Source of the DNA: Nocardioides sp. T2.26MG-1
GTDB lineage: Bacteria; Actinomycetota; Actinomycetes; Propionibacteriales; Nocardioidaceae
Reading direction: 5' to 3'
NCBI RefSeq assembly: GCF_950101795.1
Contig: NZ_CATNLZ010000012.1
Location: 1-64,000, forward strand
DNA length: 64,000 nucleotides
Shown here: positions 38,752 to 47,144 of the stretch, in pieces
Layout of the letters: the number at the start of each line of letters is the position of its first letter
Position numbering within the stretch: the first letter of the stretch is position 1
Translations under genes and position numbers: made by a program
Notes under the pieces: generated by a model
The model's input: only the letters and a program-made list of their open reading frames with translations
Told to the model about the DNA's origin: nothing
The model's database searches: none

Positions 38752-38967
38752 TCAGGGCTTGCGGGCCTCGTCGACCAGGAGCACGGGGATGTCGTCACGG
38801 ATCGGGTAGGCCAGGCCGCAGCCGCGGCAGACCAGCTCGGCCACTCCCTCGCCCTGGGTCAGGTCGAGCTCGGCGCGGCACGCCGGGCAGACGATGATCG
38901 CCAGCAGCTCGGGGTCGAGGTTGGCAGGGGGGTTGGCAGGGGGGTTGGCAGGGGGGTTCACACTCAT
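38752..38967 (-). CDS. Trm112 family protein
   Basis: The 71-residue protein has the Trm112 fold: LLAIIVCPACRAELDL and VCRGCGLAYPIRDDIPVLLV, two CXXC-type zinc pairs. Trm112 proteins activate methyltransferases in eukaryotes and archaea; the bacterial members are small zinc proteins of uncertain role. A 12-bp repeat gives NPPANPPANPPA at the N-terminus, an odd extension. It overlaps the phosphomannomutase stop by 4 nt. Confidence 0.88.
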   Translation of the reverse strand: MSVNPPANPPANPPANLDPELLAIIVCPACRAELDLTQGEGVAELVCRGCGLAYPIRDDIPVLLVDEARKP

Positions 38968-40337
38968 CGGGCACTCCTGATCTCGGTCAGAACACGGTCG
39001 CGGATGTCGGCCATGGTGGCCTCGTCGCGGCCCTCGGCGTTGAGCCGGAGCAGCGGCTCGGTGTTGGACGGGCGCACGTTGAAGGCCCAGTCGGCGTGGC
39101 TGACGCTCAGCCCGTCGAGGTGGTCGACGGTGACGCCGTCGGCGCCGGCGTACGTCGTCTCGATCCCGGCCATCACCGCGGCGGGATCCGCGACCTCGCT
39201 GTTGATCTCGCCGCTCACGACGTAGCGCTCGTACTGCGCGAGCAGCTCGGTGAGCGACCGCTCGGTCTCGGCGAGCGCCGCCATGGCGTGGAGGGCGGCG
39301 AGCATGCCGGAGTCGGCGCGCCAGAAGTCGCGGAAGTAGAAGTGGCCGCTGTGCTCGCCGCCGAAGATCGCGCCGGTCTCGGCCATCGTGGCCTTGATGT
39401 AGGAGTGGCCGACGCGGGTGCGGACCGGGCTGCCGCCGAGCTCGGTGACGATCTCGGGCACGGCGCGGCTCGTGATCAGGTTGTGGATCACGGTCGCCCC
39501 GGGCTCCTTGGCCAGCTCGCGGGCGGCGATCAGGGCCGTCAGCGTCGAGGGCGACACCGCGTGGCCGCGCTCGTCGACCAGGAAGCAGCGGTCGGCGTCG
39601 CCGTCGAAGGCCAGCCCGAGGTCGGCGCCCTCGGCGAGGACGCGCCTCTCGAGGTCGACGAGGTTGGCGGGGTCGATCGGGTTCGCCTCGTGGTGGGGGA
39701 ACGTGCCGTCGAGCTCGAAGTACATCGGGACCAGGTCGACCGCGTCGCCGAGCCGCGCGAACACGGCGGGCGCGGTGTGCCCGGCCATGCCGTTGCCCGC
39801 GTCGACGACGACCTTGAGCCGGCGGCCGGAGACCGGCGCCAGGGAGATCAGGTGCGCGGCGTACGCCTCGAGCACGTTGTGCTCGGAGATCGCGCCGGCG
39901 GGCCCGGAGGTCACCGGGCCGCCGTCCGCGACCAGGTCGCGGATCTCCGCGAGTCCCGTGTCGAGGCCGACCGGCTGGGCCAGGCTTCGACAGAGCTTGA
40001 TGCCGTTGTACTGCGCCGGGTTGTGGCTGGCGGTGAACATCGCACCGGGGTGGCCGAGGAAGCCGGAGGCGAAGTACAGCTGGTCGGTGGAGGCGAGCCC
40101 GATCATCACCACGTCCGCGCCGGCCGCGCTCGCGCCCTCGGCGAACGCGCCGGCCATGCCCGGCGAGCTCGGGCGCATGTCGTGGCCGACCACGACCGTG
40201 GTCGCGCCGACGACCTGGACGAACGCGCTGCCGGTCGCCCGGGCCAGCCTCTCGTCCACCTGCTCGGGGACGGTGCCTCGCACGTCGTACGCCTTGAAGA
40301 CCGCGCGCACGTTCGCCGGGTCGAGGGTGTCCACCAT
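38964..40337 (-). CDS. manB: Phosphomannomutase/phosphoglucomutase
   Basis: The 457-residue enzyme interconverts hexose 6- and 1-phosphates. It shows FKAYDVRGTVPEQVDERLA at the N-terminus, catalytic phosphoserine 104 in FTASHNPAQYNGIKLCR, the Mg2+ loop FDGDADRCFLVDERG, the sugar-specificity loop GGEHSGHFYFRDFWRADSG and the C-terminal phosphate loop RPSNTEPLLRLNAEGRD. Together with GDP-mannose pyrophosphorylase (49255-50355) it supplies GDP-mannose for envelope glycans. Start ATG 40337 follows TAGGCT by 7 nt. Confidence 0.96.
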   Translation of the reverse strand: MVDTLDPANVRAVFKAYDVRGTVPEQVDERLARATGSAFVQVVGATTVVVGHDMRPSSPGMAGAFAEGASAAGADVVMIGLASTDQLYFASGFLGHPGAMFTASHNPAQYNGIKLCRSLAQPVGLDTGLAEIRDLVADGGPVTSGPAGAISEHNVLEAYAAHLISLAPVSGRRLKVVVDAGNGMAGHTAPAVFARLGDAVDLVPMYFELDGTFPHHEANPIDPANLVDLERRVLAEGADLGLAFDGDADRCFLVDERGHAVSPSTLTALIAARELAKEPGATVIHNLITSRAVPEIVTELGGSPVRTRVGHSYIKATMAETGAIFGGEHSGHFYFRDFWRADSGMLAALHAMAALAETERSLTELLAQYERYVVSGEINSEVADPAAVMAGIETTYAGADGVTVDHLDGLSVSHADWAFNVRPSNTEPLLRLNAEGRDEATMADIRDRVLTEIRSAR

Positions 40338-40344
40338 TCTCCGG

Positions 40345-40350
40345 AGCCTA
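40345..40350 (-). promoter_or_regulatory. Leaderless -10 box of manB
   Basis: TAGGCT on the minus strand ends 7 nt before ATG 40337. GGAGA also overlaps this interval, so a short leader cannot be excluded. Confidence 0.4.
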
Positions 40351-40361
40351 GTGGGCGCGGG

Positions 40362-40721
40362 TCAGTCGCTGCTGAGGACCCGGAGGTGGCCGCGGCGGGC
40401 GGTCTCGCGGCCGGTCTCCGCGGCCGGGGCCACGCGCGGCAGCGGCGCGGGCCGGGCGGCCTCGCGCACGGCGTCGGCGAGCGCGAGCAGGTCGTCGCTC
40501 GAGGGTCCCTGGGCCGCGGGGTCGGCGGCGAGCCGCAGCACCTCCCAGCCGCGCGGGGCGGAGAGCCGCTCGCTGTGCGCCTCGCACAGGTCGTAGGCGT
40601 GTGGCTCCGCGTAGGTCGCGAGGGGGCCGAGCACCGCCGTCTGGTCCGCGTAGACATAGGTCAGCGTGCACACCGCGGGACGGCCGCAGGCGGTACGCGA
40701 ACAGCGGCGGGCAGGACTCAC
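40362..40721 (-). CDS. DUF3499 family protein
   Basis: The 119-residue protein matches the Rv3258c/DUF3499 family: RRCSRTACGRPAVCTLTYVY, AVLGPLATYAEPHAYDLCEA and SERLSAPRGWEVLRL. Cys residues in CSRTACGRPAVC, DLCEAH suggest a zinc site. Function is unknown. GTG 40721 is likely leaderless (TAGCGT 7 nt before). It diverges from the Rv3259-like gene with a shared 49-bp promoter region. Confidence 0.9.
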   Translation of the reverse strand: MSPARRCSRTACGRPAVCTLTYVYADQTAVLGPLATYAEPHAYDLCEAHSERLSAPRGWEVLRLAADPAAQGPSSDDLLALADAVREAARPAPLPRVAPAAETGRETARRGHLRVLSSD

Positions 40722-40728
40722 GGCGCTG

Positions 40729-40734
40729 ACGCTA
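40729..40734 (-). promoter_or_regulatory. Leaderless -10 box of the DUF3499 gene
   Basis: TAGCGT on the minus strand ends 7 nt before GTG 40721. It faces the plus-strand box at 40759-40764. Confidence 0.5.
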
Positions 40735-40758
40735 CCCGTCGCCCGGGTGCGGGCGCAT

Positions 40759-40764
40759 TAGGCT
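40759..40764 (+). promoter_or_regulatory. Leaderless -10 box of the Rv3259-like gene
   Basis: TAGGCT ends 6 nt before GTG 40771. Divergent -10 boxes are only 24 bp apart, so their -35 regions must overlap. Confidence 0.5.
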
Positions 40765-40770
40765 CGCGGT

Positions 40771-41223
40771 GTGGATGACACGCGCCCCGACCCGGGCCCG
40801 CCGAAGCGCCGGATCCGGGACCGCCGCGGCCGGGGGATGCGGGGGCCGGGCGTTCTCCCCGCGGTCCCCGGCCGTCCCGAGCTGCGCACCGCCCGGGAGC
40901 GCTTCGACGACCTCGCGCTCGACATCGTCACCGACATCGACGCGCGCTGGCAGGACCGGCTCGGGCTGGTCGAGTACGCCGTCGAGGACACGCCCCAGAT
41001 CCCCGACGACTGGTCGTCCGACACGGTGCCGCTGTCGTCGCTGGTCCGCGGCTCGGGCGGTACGCCGACCCGGCTGGTGCTGTTCCGCCGGCCCATCGAG
41101 CACCGCTGCGAGACCCGCACCGACCTGGAGGCCATGGTCCTGACGGTCGTGGTCGAGCAGGTCGCCGAGCTGCTCGGCGTCGACGCCGAGCAGGTGGACC
41201 CCCGGTACGACCGCGACGACTGA
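40771..41223 (+). CDS. Rv3259-like, metallopeptidase-family protein without HExxH
   Basis: The 150-residue protein has a basic N-terminus (PPKRRIRDRRGRGMRG) and the core of the small 'metallopeptidase family' (DUF1025): LALDIVTDIDARWQDRLGLV, RLVLFRRPIEHRC, then LEAMVLTVVVEQVAELLGVD. In catalytic relatives that last segment contains HExxH; here it is VEQVA, so zinc peptidase activity is unlikely. Synteny with Rv3258c-Rv3259 is conserved. GTG 40771 is leaderless. Function is unknown. Confidence 0.85.
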   Translation: MDDTRPDPGPPKRRIRDRRGRGMRGPGVLPAVPGRPELRTARERFDDLALDIVTDIDARWQDRLGLVEYAVEDTPQIPDDWSSDTVPLSSLVRGSGGTPTRLVLFRRPIEHRCETRTDLEAMVLTVVVEQVAELLGVDAEQVDPRYDRDD

Positions 41224-41361
41224 TCCCTGCGACTCGCCGGTGCTGGGGTCCGGTCCTGGGGTCCCGCAGCCTCCGCGCTCACCGCAACCACACCCTCTGG
41301 AGACCGACCCAGGAGCGATCCCGCGGCCCGCGCGGCGACGAAGTCGACGCGCGAGACGCGG

Positions 41362-42792
41362 CTACGGCAGGCCCGGTCGCACGTCGGGCACCAGGCCGTT
41401 CATCGCCGGCAGCGTCAACGGCACCACCGCGGCGCCCTTCGGCCTCCCCTTGGACGCGCTGGTCGCCGAGACGAGCACGGCGCCGGACACCGAGGTGCGC
41501 GCGGGAGTGACGGTCACCAGCGCGGCGTCTGCGGGGAGCTTCACGATGACGCCCTCGGCCGGCACGATGTCGACCCGGGTGGTGTCCAGCTCGGCACCGG
41601 AGGCGGAGCGGGCGACGACCGTGACCGAGCCGGCCCGGGTGGCGCCGGCGAGCTCGACGGTCTTGTCAACGCCCTTGCCGCCGTCGGGCAGCAGCACGGT
41701 GGCCGTGCCGTCGATCGGCGCGTCCCCGACGGCGTGGGACAGGTCGCCCTGCACGACGGAGCGCGCAGTGGCGGTGACGGGGCCGCTCGACGTCACGAGC
41801 AGGCCGGTCGCGCCGTCGGCGGACGCGGAGCCGAGCACCTTGGAGAGCGAGATCCGCTGGACGCTCTGCGGTGCGACCCGGATCTCCGGGAGCCCCTTCG
41901 GCGCGAACACCGAGTCGTCGGTGACGACCCGGACCTCGGACCGGACCTCGCTGTCGGTGCCGTTGGCGATGACGAGCGTCCGGCGACCGCCGCCAGGCGC
42001 CAGGCCCATGAGCAGGTTGTCGGTGGCCGGCTCCGCCTGCGCGGGCAGCCAGTCCTGGGTCAGCTCGGCGGCGCCGATCTCGTCGACCCGGTCGAGCACG
42101 GTGGCACCGAGCCGGCCGCGCGACGCGACGACCTCGATCGCGAGCTCGTCGCGCCGCGGGATCTCGGCGCCGAGGTCGAGTCGCACGCTGGTGCCGCCGG
42201 GCACCGAGACCCCCAGCAGCCGGGGTGCGTCGACCACACCCCCGCGTCCGTAGACGGTGACGTCGGCGACGGCGGTGCCGGAGTCGGGGTTGACCAGCTC
42301 GAGCACCGAGGTGTGCCCGGCCCCGGCGCCGACTCCCGTGAACCAGGCCTGCGGCGCGGGCGCGGGGCACGCGACGGCAGCCCGCTGGTCCGTGCCGAAC
42401 CGAGCGGCGACCAGGCCGGGCGCACTCTCGTCCTCGCCCGTGACCGCCGCCGGGCCGGGGTCGCCGGCCACGGTCGTCACCTCACCGGCGGCGATGTCCG
42501 CCGGGCGCCGGCCGTCGCCGAGCCCGACGTCGACCCGCCCGCGGACGCCCTCGGCGGCACTGGTGAGCGCGACGCCGGCGTCGCCGAGCGCCGAGGGACA
42601 CACGACGGTCGCCCGGCTGAGTGCGGTGCGGGTGGGCGGGTGGTCGGCGCCGGTGGTCGACGCGGGGCGGACCAGCAGCACGGCGAGCCCGCCGAGCAGA
42701 GGCAGCACGACAGCGAGCAGCACGGTGACGTCGAGCCGGGTGCCGCGGCGGGTCGAGCGTCGTCCCGGGGCGGCGGGGGCGCTGTGGCTCAT
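41362..42792 (-). CDS. DUF5719-like exported/membrane protein
   Basis: The 476-residue protein has a short basic head, one membrane segment (DVTVLLAVVLPLLGGLAVLL, about residues 22-41), then a long Ala/Gly/Val-rich beta extracellular part with repeats such as AVADVTVYGRGGVVDAP and TGLLVTSSGPVTATARSV. This matches actinobacterial DUF5719 proteins found beside large membrane glycosyltransferases. It is probably an accessory for a surface polymer. ATG 42792 overlaps the glycosyltransferase stop by 4 nt, so the two are coupled. Confidence 0.8.
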   Translation of the reverse strand: MSHSAPAAPGRRSTRRGTRLDVTVLLAVVLPLLGGLAVLLVRPASTTGADHPPTRTALSRATVVCPSALGDAGVALTSAAEGVRGRVDVGLGDGRRPADIAAGEVTTVAGDPGPAAVTGEDESAPGLVAARFGTDQRAAVACPAPAPQAWFTGVGAGAGHTSVLELVNPDSGTAVADVTVYGRGGVVDAPRLLGVSVPGGTSVRLDLGAEIPRRDELAIEVVASRGRLGATVLDRVDEIGAAELTQDWLPAQAEPATDNLLMGLAPGGGRRTLVIANGTDSEVRSEVRVVTDDSVFAPKGLPEIRVAPQSVQRISLSKVLGSASADGATGLLVTSSGPVTATARSVVQGDLSHAVGDAPIDGTATVLLPDGGKGVDKTVELAGATRAGSVTVVARSASGAELDTTRVDIVPAEGVIVKLPADAALVTVTPARTSVSGAVLVSATSASKGRPKGAAVVPLTLPAMNGLVPDVRPGLP

Positions 42793-45653
42793 GACGACCG
42801 CCTCCTGCTGGTGGTGGGCAGGCAGAGCACGGCCACGACGACCGCGCCGACGCCCTGGACGACGAGCAGCAGCACCCGCAGCCACGAGGTGGGCCCGTCC
42901 AGGCTGGTGGCGTCGACCTCCCGGTCGACCTGCCAGGCGCGCGTGGACCGGTCCGCCGCGCTCGCCTGGACGAGCCCGGCCGCCGCGTCGAGGACGGAGG
43001 CGACGTCGCCGTCTGCGGGTGCGGGCAGCACGACGTACTCGATCCCGCTCTGCCCGAGCCGGTCGATCACCGCGGGGGTGGGCCGCGAGACCAGCTCGCG
43101 CACCTCGCGGGTGAACGAGTCGTCAGCCGCGGTGAGGTCGAGGATCTCGTCCTCGCCAAGCGTGACCCCGTCGCCGCGGCGGACGGTGTAGCTGAGGCCG
43201 TCGTCCACGCTGCCCCGGACGACGAGGATGCCGTGCGCGGCGCCCGCCTCGGAGCTCTGCACCATGTAGACCGGGATGTCGGTGTCCACGCCGTCGGCGA
43301 TGGCGGGGTCGGAGCCGGCGAACCACCACGCCAGGCCGCCGACGGGCACCGCGGCCGCGACCACGGCGAGCACACCGGCGCCGACCCGGCGCCAGGTCGC
43401 CGAGCCGTTGGCGAGGCCGATCGCGCCGGTGGTGACCGCGACGACGAACGCGCCCTGCAGGACCACCATGAGCACGCTGAGTCCCGCGTCGGCGGTCGCT
43501 GCCGCGAGCGAGACCGACACGGTGCCGAGCACCGCGGCGATCACCGCGGCCACGACGGCGACGACCCAGCAGACCAGCACGGGCACTCGCGTCATCCGGG
43601 GCACGAGCGCGAGCACGGCCAGCGCGGCGAGCACCGCGCCCAGCCACCACGGGGCGCCGAGGTCCGCGAGCCGGCCGGTGACCATGGCGACCCCGTCGAC
43701 CTCGGGGGCCGGGAGCCGGCCGACGTCGAGCAGCAGTGCCTCGGCGGCACCGCGCTGGATCGCCGGCAGCCACCATGGGGAGAGCAGCAGCGGGACGAGC
43801 CCGAGCGCTGTCGCGGGCGGCCCCCAGACCGAGCGGTCGTGCCCGACGCCGCGCACGATCGCGAACGCCGCGGCGACCACGACCAGCCCGAGCAGCACCG
43901 CGAAGAGCCACAGCACCGGCGCGAACGCCGCGGTGAGGGTCAGCAGCAGCCCGGTCCGCCAGGCGGCGCGCCAGCGCCGGTCCGCGGCCGGGTCGGCGAA
44001 GCCGAGGGCGGCGTGGGCCAGCCACGGCAGCAGCGCGGACCCCACGACGACCCCGAGCCGTCCGTCGCCCCAGGCACCGCTGGCGATCGGCACGACCGCC
44101 CACGTCGTCGCACCCCACAGCAGCGCCCATCGGGGCGCGCCGGTCGGCGTCACGAGCCGGCCGACCACCCGCAGCAGCCGCCATGCTCCCCAGAGACCGA
44201 GCGGCACCGCGAGCACGAGCACGGCCGACACCGCGGCCGCGGGACTGTCCCCGAGGACGACCGCGAGCAGCGCGAGCACGGGGAGGTACGGCGGTGCCGG
44301 GACCGCGGTCCCGGTGCCGAGCGGGTGCCAGGTCTCGGTGTGCAGCCGCCACCAGTCCGAGACACCGGCCGGCACGGGCGACAGCCCGCCGCCGGCCACC
44401 TCGCCGAGCGCGTCCCGCGCACCGACGAGCGCCGCGACCACGACGAGGGTCAGCGCCAGTGCCACGGGGTTGGTGAGGAACCGGGCGACCGCCCCGGTGT
44501 CCTCGGTGAGCTCGTCCTCGTCCGAGCGCGGCCTGGCCACGGTGCTCGCCGGCGCGTGCTCGGCGGCCGCGGCCCGACGGCGCTCGGCGACGTCCTGCGC
44601 CTGGTTGGTGGCGGCCGCCACCAGGTCGCCGAGGAAGTCCAACCCGTGCCGGTAGGGCAGCCACCACGGCGCGAGCAGCGGCCGGGCGCGCTCCTCGTCG
44701 ACGACACCGAGCTCGCGTCGTGCCCGGCGGGCCGCGCGGACCTGCCCGGGGTGGGCGTAGATCGAGAGCAGTGCGGCCAGGTCGTCGAGCGCCTCCCCGA
44801 CGGCGCGGACCAGCAGGAACCCGACCATCCGCAGCAGCGTGCCGAACGCCAGCCGCACCGTCAGCCACAGCAGGGAGCGGCGCCGCGCGTTGACCAGCAG
44901 CGTGTAGAGCGCCGCACGGCGCTCCTGGTAGTGGGTGTGCCGGCCGGTCAGCGGCGTACGCCGCAGGCCGCGGTGCGCGGCCTCCGCGTGGAAGACCACG
45001 GCGTCCGGGACGACCACCGTGCGGTGCCCGGCCATCGCCGCCCGCCAGCCGAAGTCGATGTCGTTGCCGAAGATCGGCAGCTGCGGGTCCAGCCCGCCGA
45101 GCTCCTCGAGCACCGAACGGCGCACCAGCATGCCGGCGGTGTTGACGGCCAGCACCTCGCGCACCTGGTCGTGCTGGCCCTGGTCGTACTCACCGCGCTC
45201 GAGACCGGTCTCGCGACGCCCGGTGCCGGAGATCGTCACGCCGAGCTCGAGCAGCCGCTTCAGCGACGGCCACTCGCGCAGCTTGGGCCCGAGGATGTCG
45301 ACACCCGGGTCGGCGGCCGCTGCCGCGAGCAGCGCGGCGAGCGCTCCGGGGTCGGGGTTCGCGTCGTCGTGGAGGATCCACACCCACTCGCTGGTCGAGC
45401 CGCGCTCGCGCAGCTGCTCGAGCCCGAGCGCGATCGCGGCCGGGAACGTGGTCGACCCCGGCGCGCTGACGACGTCGCCGAACTCACCGCCGAAGGCGTC
45501 GTGGAGCAGGTCGGCGCTGCCGTCCCGGCTCGTGGTGTCGACGACGACGACGTCGTCGACCGCGGTCCGCTGGCCACGCAGACCATCGATCACCGCAGGC
45601 AGCCAACGCGCGCCGTCGTGGCTGACGAGCAGCGCTGAGACCGAGGAACCCAC
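42789..45653 (-). CDS. Large membrane family 2 glycosyltransferase
   Basis: The 954-residue protein has an N-terminal GT2 domain (SVSALLVSHDGARWLPAVID; WVWILHDDANPDPGALAAL as the metal-binding DD motif; IFGNDIDFGWRAAMAGHRTV; VVFHAEAAHRGL) of about 280 residues, and a long C-terminal region with roughly 13 membrane helices. It should transfer a sugar from a nucleotide or lipid donor at the membrane. The coupled DUF5719 gene follows. GTG 45653 begins exactly at the GT domain and lies 8 nt after TAGGGT. Confidence 0.9.
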   Translation of the reverse strand: MGSSVSALLVSHDGARWLPAVIDGLRGQRTAVDDVVVVDTTSRDGSADLLHDAFGGEFGDVVSAPGSTTFPAAIALGLEQLRERGSTSEWVWILHDDANPDPGALAALLAAAAADPGVDILGPKLREWPSLKRLLELGVTISGTGRRETGLERGEYDQGQHDQVREVLAVNTAGMLVRRSVLEELGGLDPQLPIFGNDIDFGWRAAMAGHRTVVVPDAVVFHAEAAHRGLRRTPLTGRHTHYQERRAALYTLLVNARRRSLLWLTVRLAFGTLLRMVGFLLVRAVGEALDDLAALLSIYAHPGQVRAARRARRELGVVDEERARPLLAPWWLPYRHGLDFLGDLVAAATNQAQDVAERRRAAAAEHAPASTVARPRSDEDELTEDTGAVARFLTNPVALALTLVVVAALVGARDALGEVAGGGLSPVPAGVSDWWRLHTETWHPLGTGTAVPAPPYLPVLALLAVVLGDSPAAAVSAVLVLAVPLGLWGAWRLLRVVGRLVTPTGAPRWALLWGATTWAVVPIASGAWGDGRLGVVVGSALLPWLAHAALGFADPAADRRWRAAWRTGLLLTLTAAFAPVLWLFAVLLGLVVVAAAFAIVRGVGHDRSVWGPPATALGLVPLLLSPWWLPAIQRGAAEALLLDVGRLPAPEVDGVAMVTGRLADLGAPWWLGAVLAALAVLALVPRMTRVPVLVCWVVAVVAAVIAAVLGTVSVSLAAATADAGLSVLMVVLQGAFVVAVTTGAIGLANGSATWRRVGAGVLAVVAAAVPVGGLAWWFAGSDPAIADGVDTDIPVYMVQSSEAGAAHGILVVRGSVDDGLSYTVRRGDGVTLGEDEILDLTAADDSFTREVRELVSRPTPAVIDRLGQSGIEYVVLPAPADGDVASVLDAAAGLVQASAADRSTRAWQVDREVDATSLDGPTSWLRVLLLVVQGVGAVVVAVLCLPTTSRRRSS

Positions 45654-45661
45654 GACCCGGA

Positions 45662-45667
45662 ACCCTA
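45662..45667 (-). promoter_or_regulatory. Leaderless -10 box of the large glycosyltransferase
   Basis: TAGGGT on the minus strand ends 8 nt before GTG 45653. Confidence 0.45.
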
Positions 45668-45709
45668 ACGGCCCGGGGGTGAGGCCCCTCGGTCGGCGCT
45701 ACCCCAGCC

Positions 45710-45964
45710 TCAGACGGCCCGCTTCTTCAGCTTGCGGCGCTCCCGCTCGGAGAGCCCGCCCCAGATGCCGAAGCGCTCGTCGTTCATCAAGGCGTACTCG
45801 AGACAGTCGTCTCGTACGTCACACGTCAGACAGACCTTCTTGGCCTCACGAGTCGACCCTCCCTTTTCCGGGAAGAACGCCTCGGGATCGGTTTGTGCGC
45901 ACAGCGCACGTTCCTGCCAGCCTGCTTCCTCGGCGTCCCCGTCGAGGAGAAACAGTTCTCTCAC
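45710..45964 (-). CDS. whiB: WhiB-family Fe-S regulator (WhiB2/WhmD-like)
   Basis: The 84-residue protein has four cluster-binding cysteines, Cys22, Cys45, Cys48 and Cys54 (CLTCDVRDDCLEYAL), the turn motif GIWGG at 66-70 and a basic C-terminus (ERERRKLKKRAV). WhiB proteins carry a 4Fe-4S cluster and act with the primary sigma factor. Position beside fbiA and the N-terminus match WhiB2 (Rv3260c), which in actinobacteria controls septation. GTG 45964 has a weak AGGGCGAGGG site upstream. Confidence 0.92.
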   Translation of the reverse strand: MRELFLLDGDAEEAGWQERALCAQTDPEAFFPEKGGSTREAKKVCLTCDVRDDCLEYALMNDERFGIWGGLSERERRKLKKRAV

Positions 45965-46118
45965 GGCCCTCGCCCTTTCGACCCGGTACTGCCGCTCCCC
46001 ACATCGTGAACGACACTGTGGGAATTACATGCCTGTCGTACCCCGAAAGTCAACCCCGGATCTGCTATGGGGCCCGACCGGCGGCCGTGGCCGCTCCCCC
46101 GTGCGGCAAGGTATCCGC

Positions 46119-47144
46119 ATGCAGAACATCACCGTGCTGTCGGGCGGCATGGGCGGCGCCCGCTTCCTCCAGGGCCTGCTCCACGGCATCGCCGGGGGCC
46201 TGCTGCCCGGCGTCGCACCCGACGCGGTGGTCACCGTCGTCGCCAACACGGCCGACGACCTGTGGATCCACGGGCTCAAGGTCTGCCCCGACCTGGACAC
46301 CGTCATGTACACGCTGGGCGACGGCATCGACCTCGAGCGCGGGTGGGGCCGGCGGGACGAGACGTGGAGCGTCAAGGCCGAGCTCGCGGCGTACGGCGTC
46401 GAGCCCACGTGGTTCGGCCTCGGCGACCGCGACGTCGCGACCCACCTGGTCCGCACCCAGATGCTCGACGCCGGCTACCCGCTCTCGCAGGTCACCGAGG
46501 CGCTGTGCCGGCGGTGGCTGACGCCCGTCCACGGGGATCGCCTGCGGCTGCTGCCGATGACCGACGACCGGGTCGAGACCCACGTCGCCGTCGCCGACGC
46601 GCAGGCACCCAGCGGCCGCCGGGTCGTGCACTTCCAGGAGTACTGGGTGCGGCTGCGCGCCGAGGTGCCGGCGGAGGCCGTGGTCGTCGTCGGCCTCGAC
46701 GAGTCGACGCCCGGACCGGGCGTGATCGACGCGATCACCGACGCCGACCTGGTCGTGCTGCCACCGTCGAACCCCGTGGTCTCGGTGGGCACGATCCTCG
46801 GCGTGCCGCGGGTGCGTGAGGCGCTCGCCGCCACCCGGGCGCCGGTCGTGGGCCTCTCCCCGATCGTCGGCGGGAGCCACGTGCGCGGCATGGCCAACCA
46901 GCTGCTCACGTCGCTCGGCGTCGAGGTGAGCGCCGCCGGGGTGGGGCTCCACTACGGCGCCCGCTCCGACGGCGGGGTGCTCGACGGCTGGCTGGTCGAC
47001 GAGGTCGACGCCGACCAGGTCGAGCGGGTGACCGCGAGCGGCCTCGCGTGCCGCGCCGTACCGCTGATGATGACGGACGTCGACGCCACCGCCGCCATGG
47101 CCGCCGCGGCCGTCGGACTGGCCGCGGACCTGGCCGCCGGATGA
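46119..47144 (+). CDS. fbiA: 2-phospho-L-lactate transferase FbiA/CofD
   Basis: The 341-residue enzyme joins the phospho(enol)pyruvate/lactyl part to Fo, giving the F420-0 precursor. It shows the nucleotide motif VLSGGMGGARFLQGLLHGIA, then VVANTADDLWIHGLKVCPDL, TLGDGIDLERGWGRRDETWS and LGVEVSAAGVGLHYG. Length is normal. ATG 46119 is preferred; GTG 46101 is an alternative. It diverges from whiB (154 bp between) and overlaps fbiB by 4 nt. Confidence 0.95.
   Translation: MQNITVLSGGMGGARFLQGLLHGIAGGLLPGVAPDAVVTVVANTADDLWIHGLKVCPDLDTVMYTLGDGIDLERGWGRRDETWSVKAELAAYGVEPTWFGLGDRDVATHLVRTQMLDAGYPLSQVTEALCRRWLTPVHGDRLRLLPMTDDRVETHVAVADAQAPSGRRVVHFQEYWVRLRAEVPAEAVVVVGLDESTPGPGVIDAITDADLVVLPPSNPVVSVGTILGVPRVREALAATRAPVVGLSPIVGGSHVRGMANQLLTSLGVEVSAAGVGLHYGARSDGGVLDGWLVDEVDADQVERVTASGLACRAVPLMMTDVDATAAMAAAAVGLAADLAAG

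Noticed and set aside
43233..45638. An 800-codon plus-strand frame opposite the large glycosyltransferase
   Set aside because: Low-complexity Arg/Gln/Pro-rich shadow of the real gene; no domain or ribosome site.
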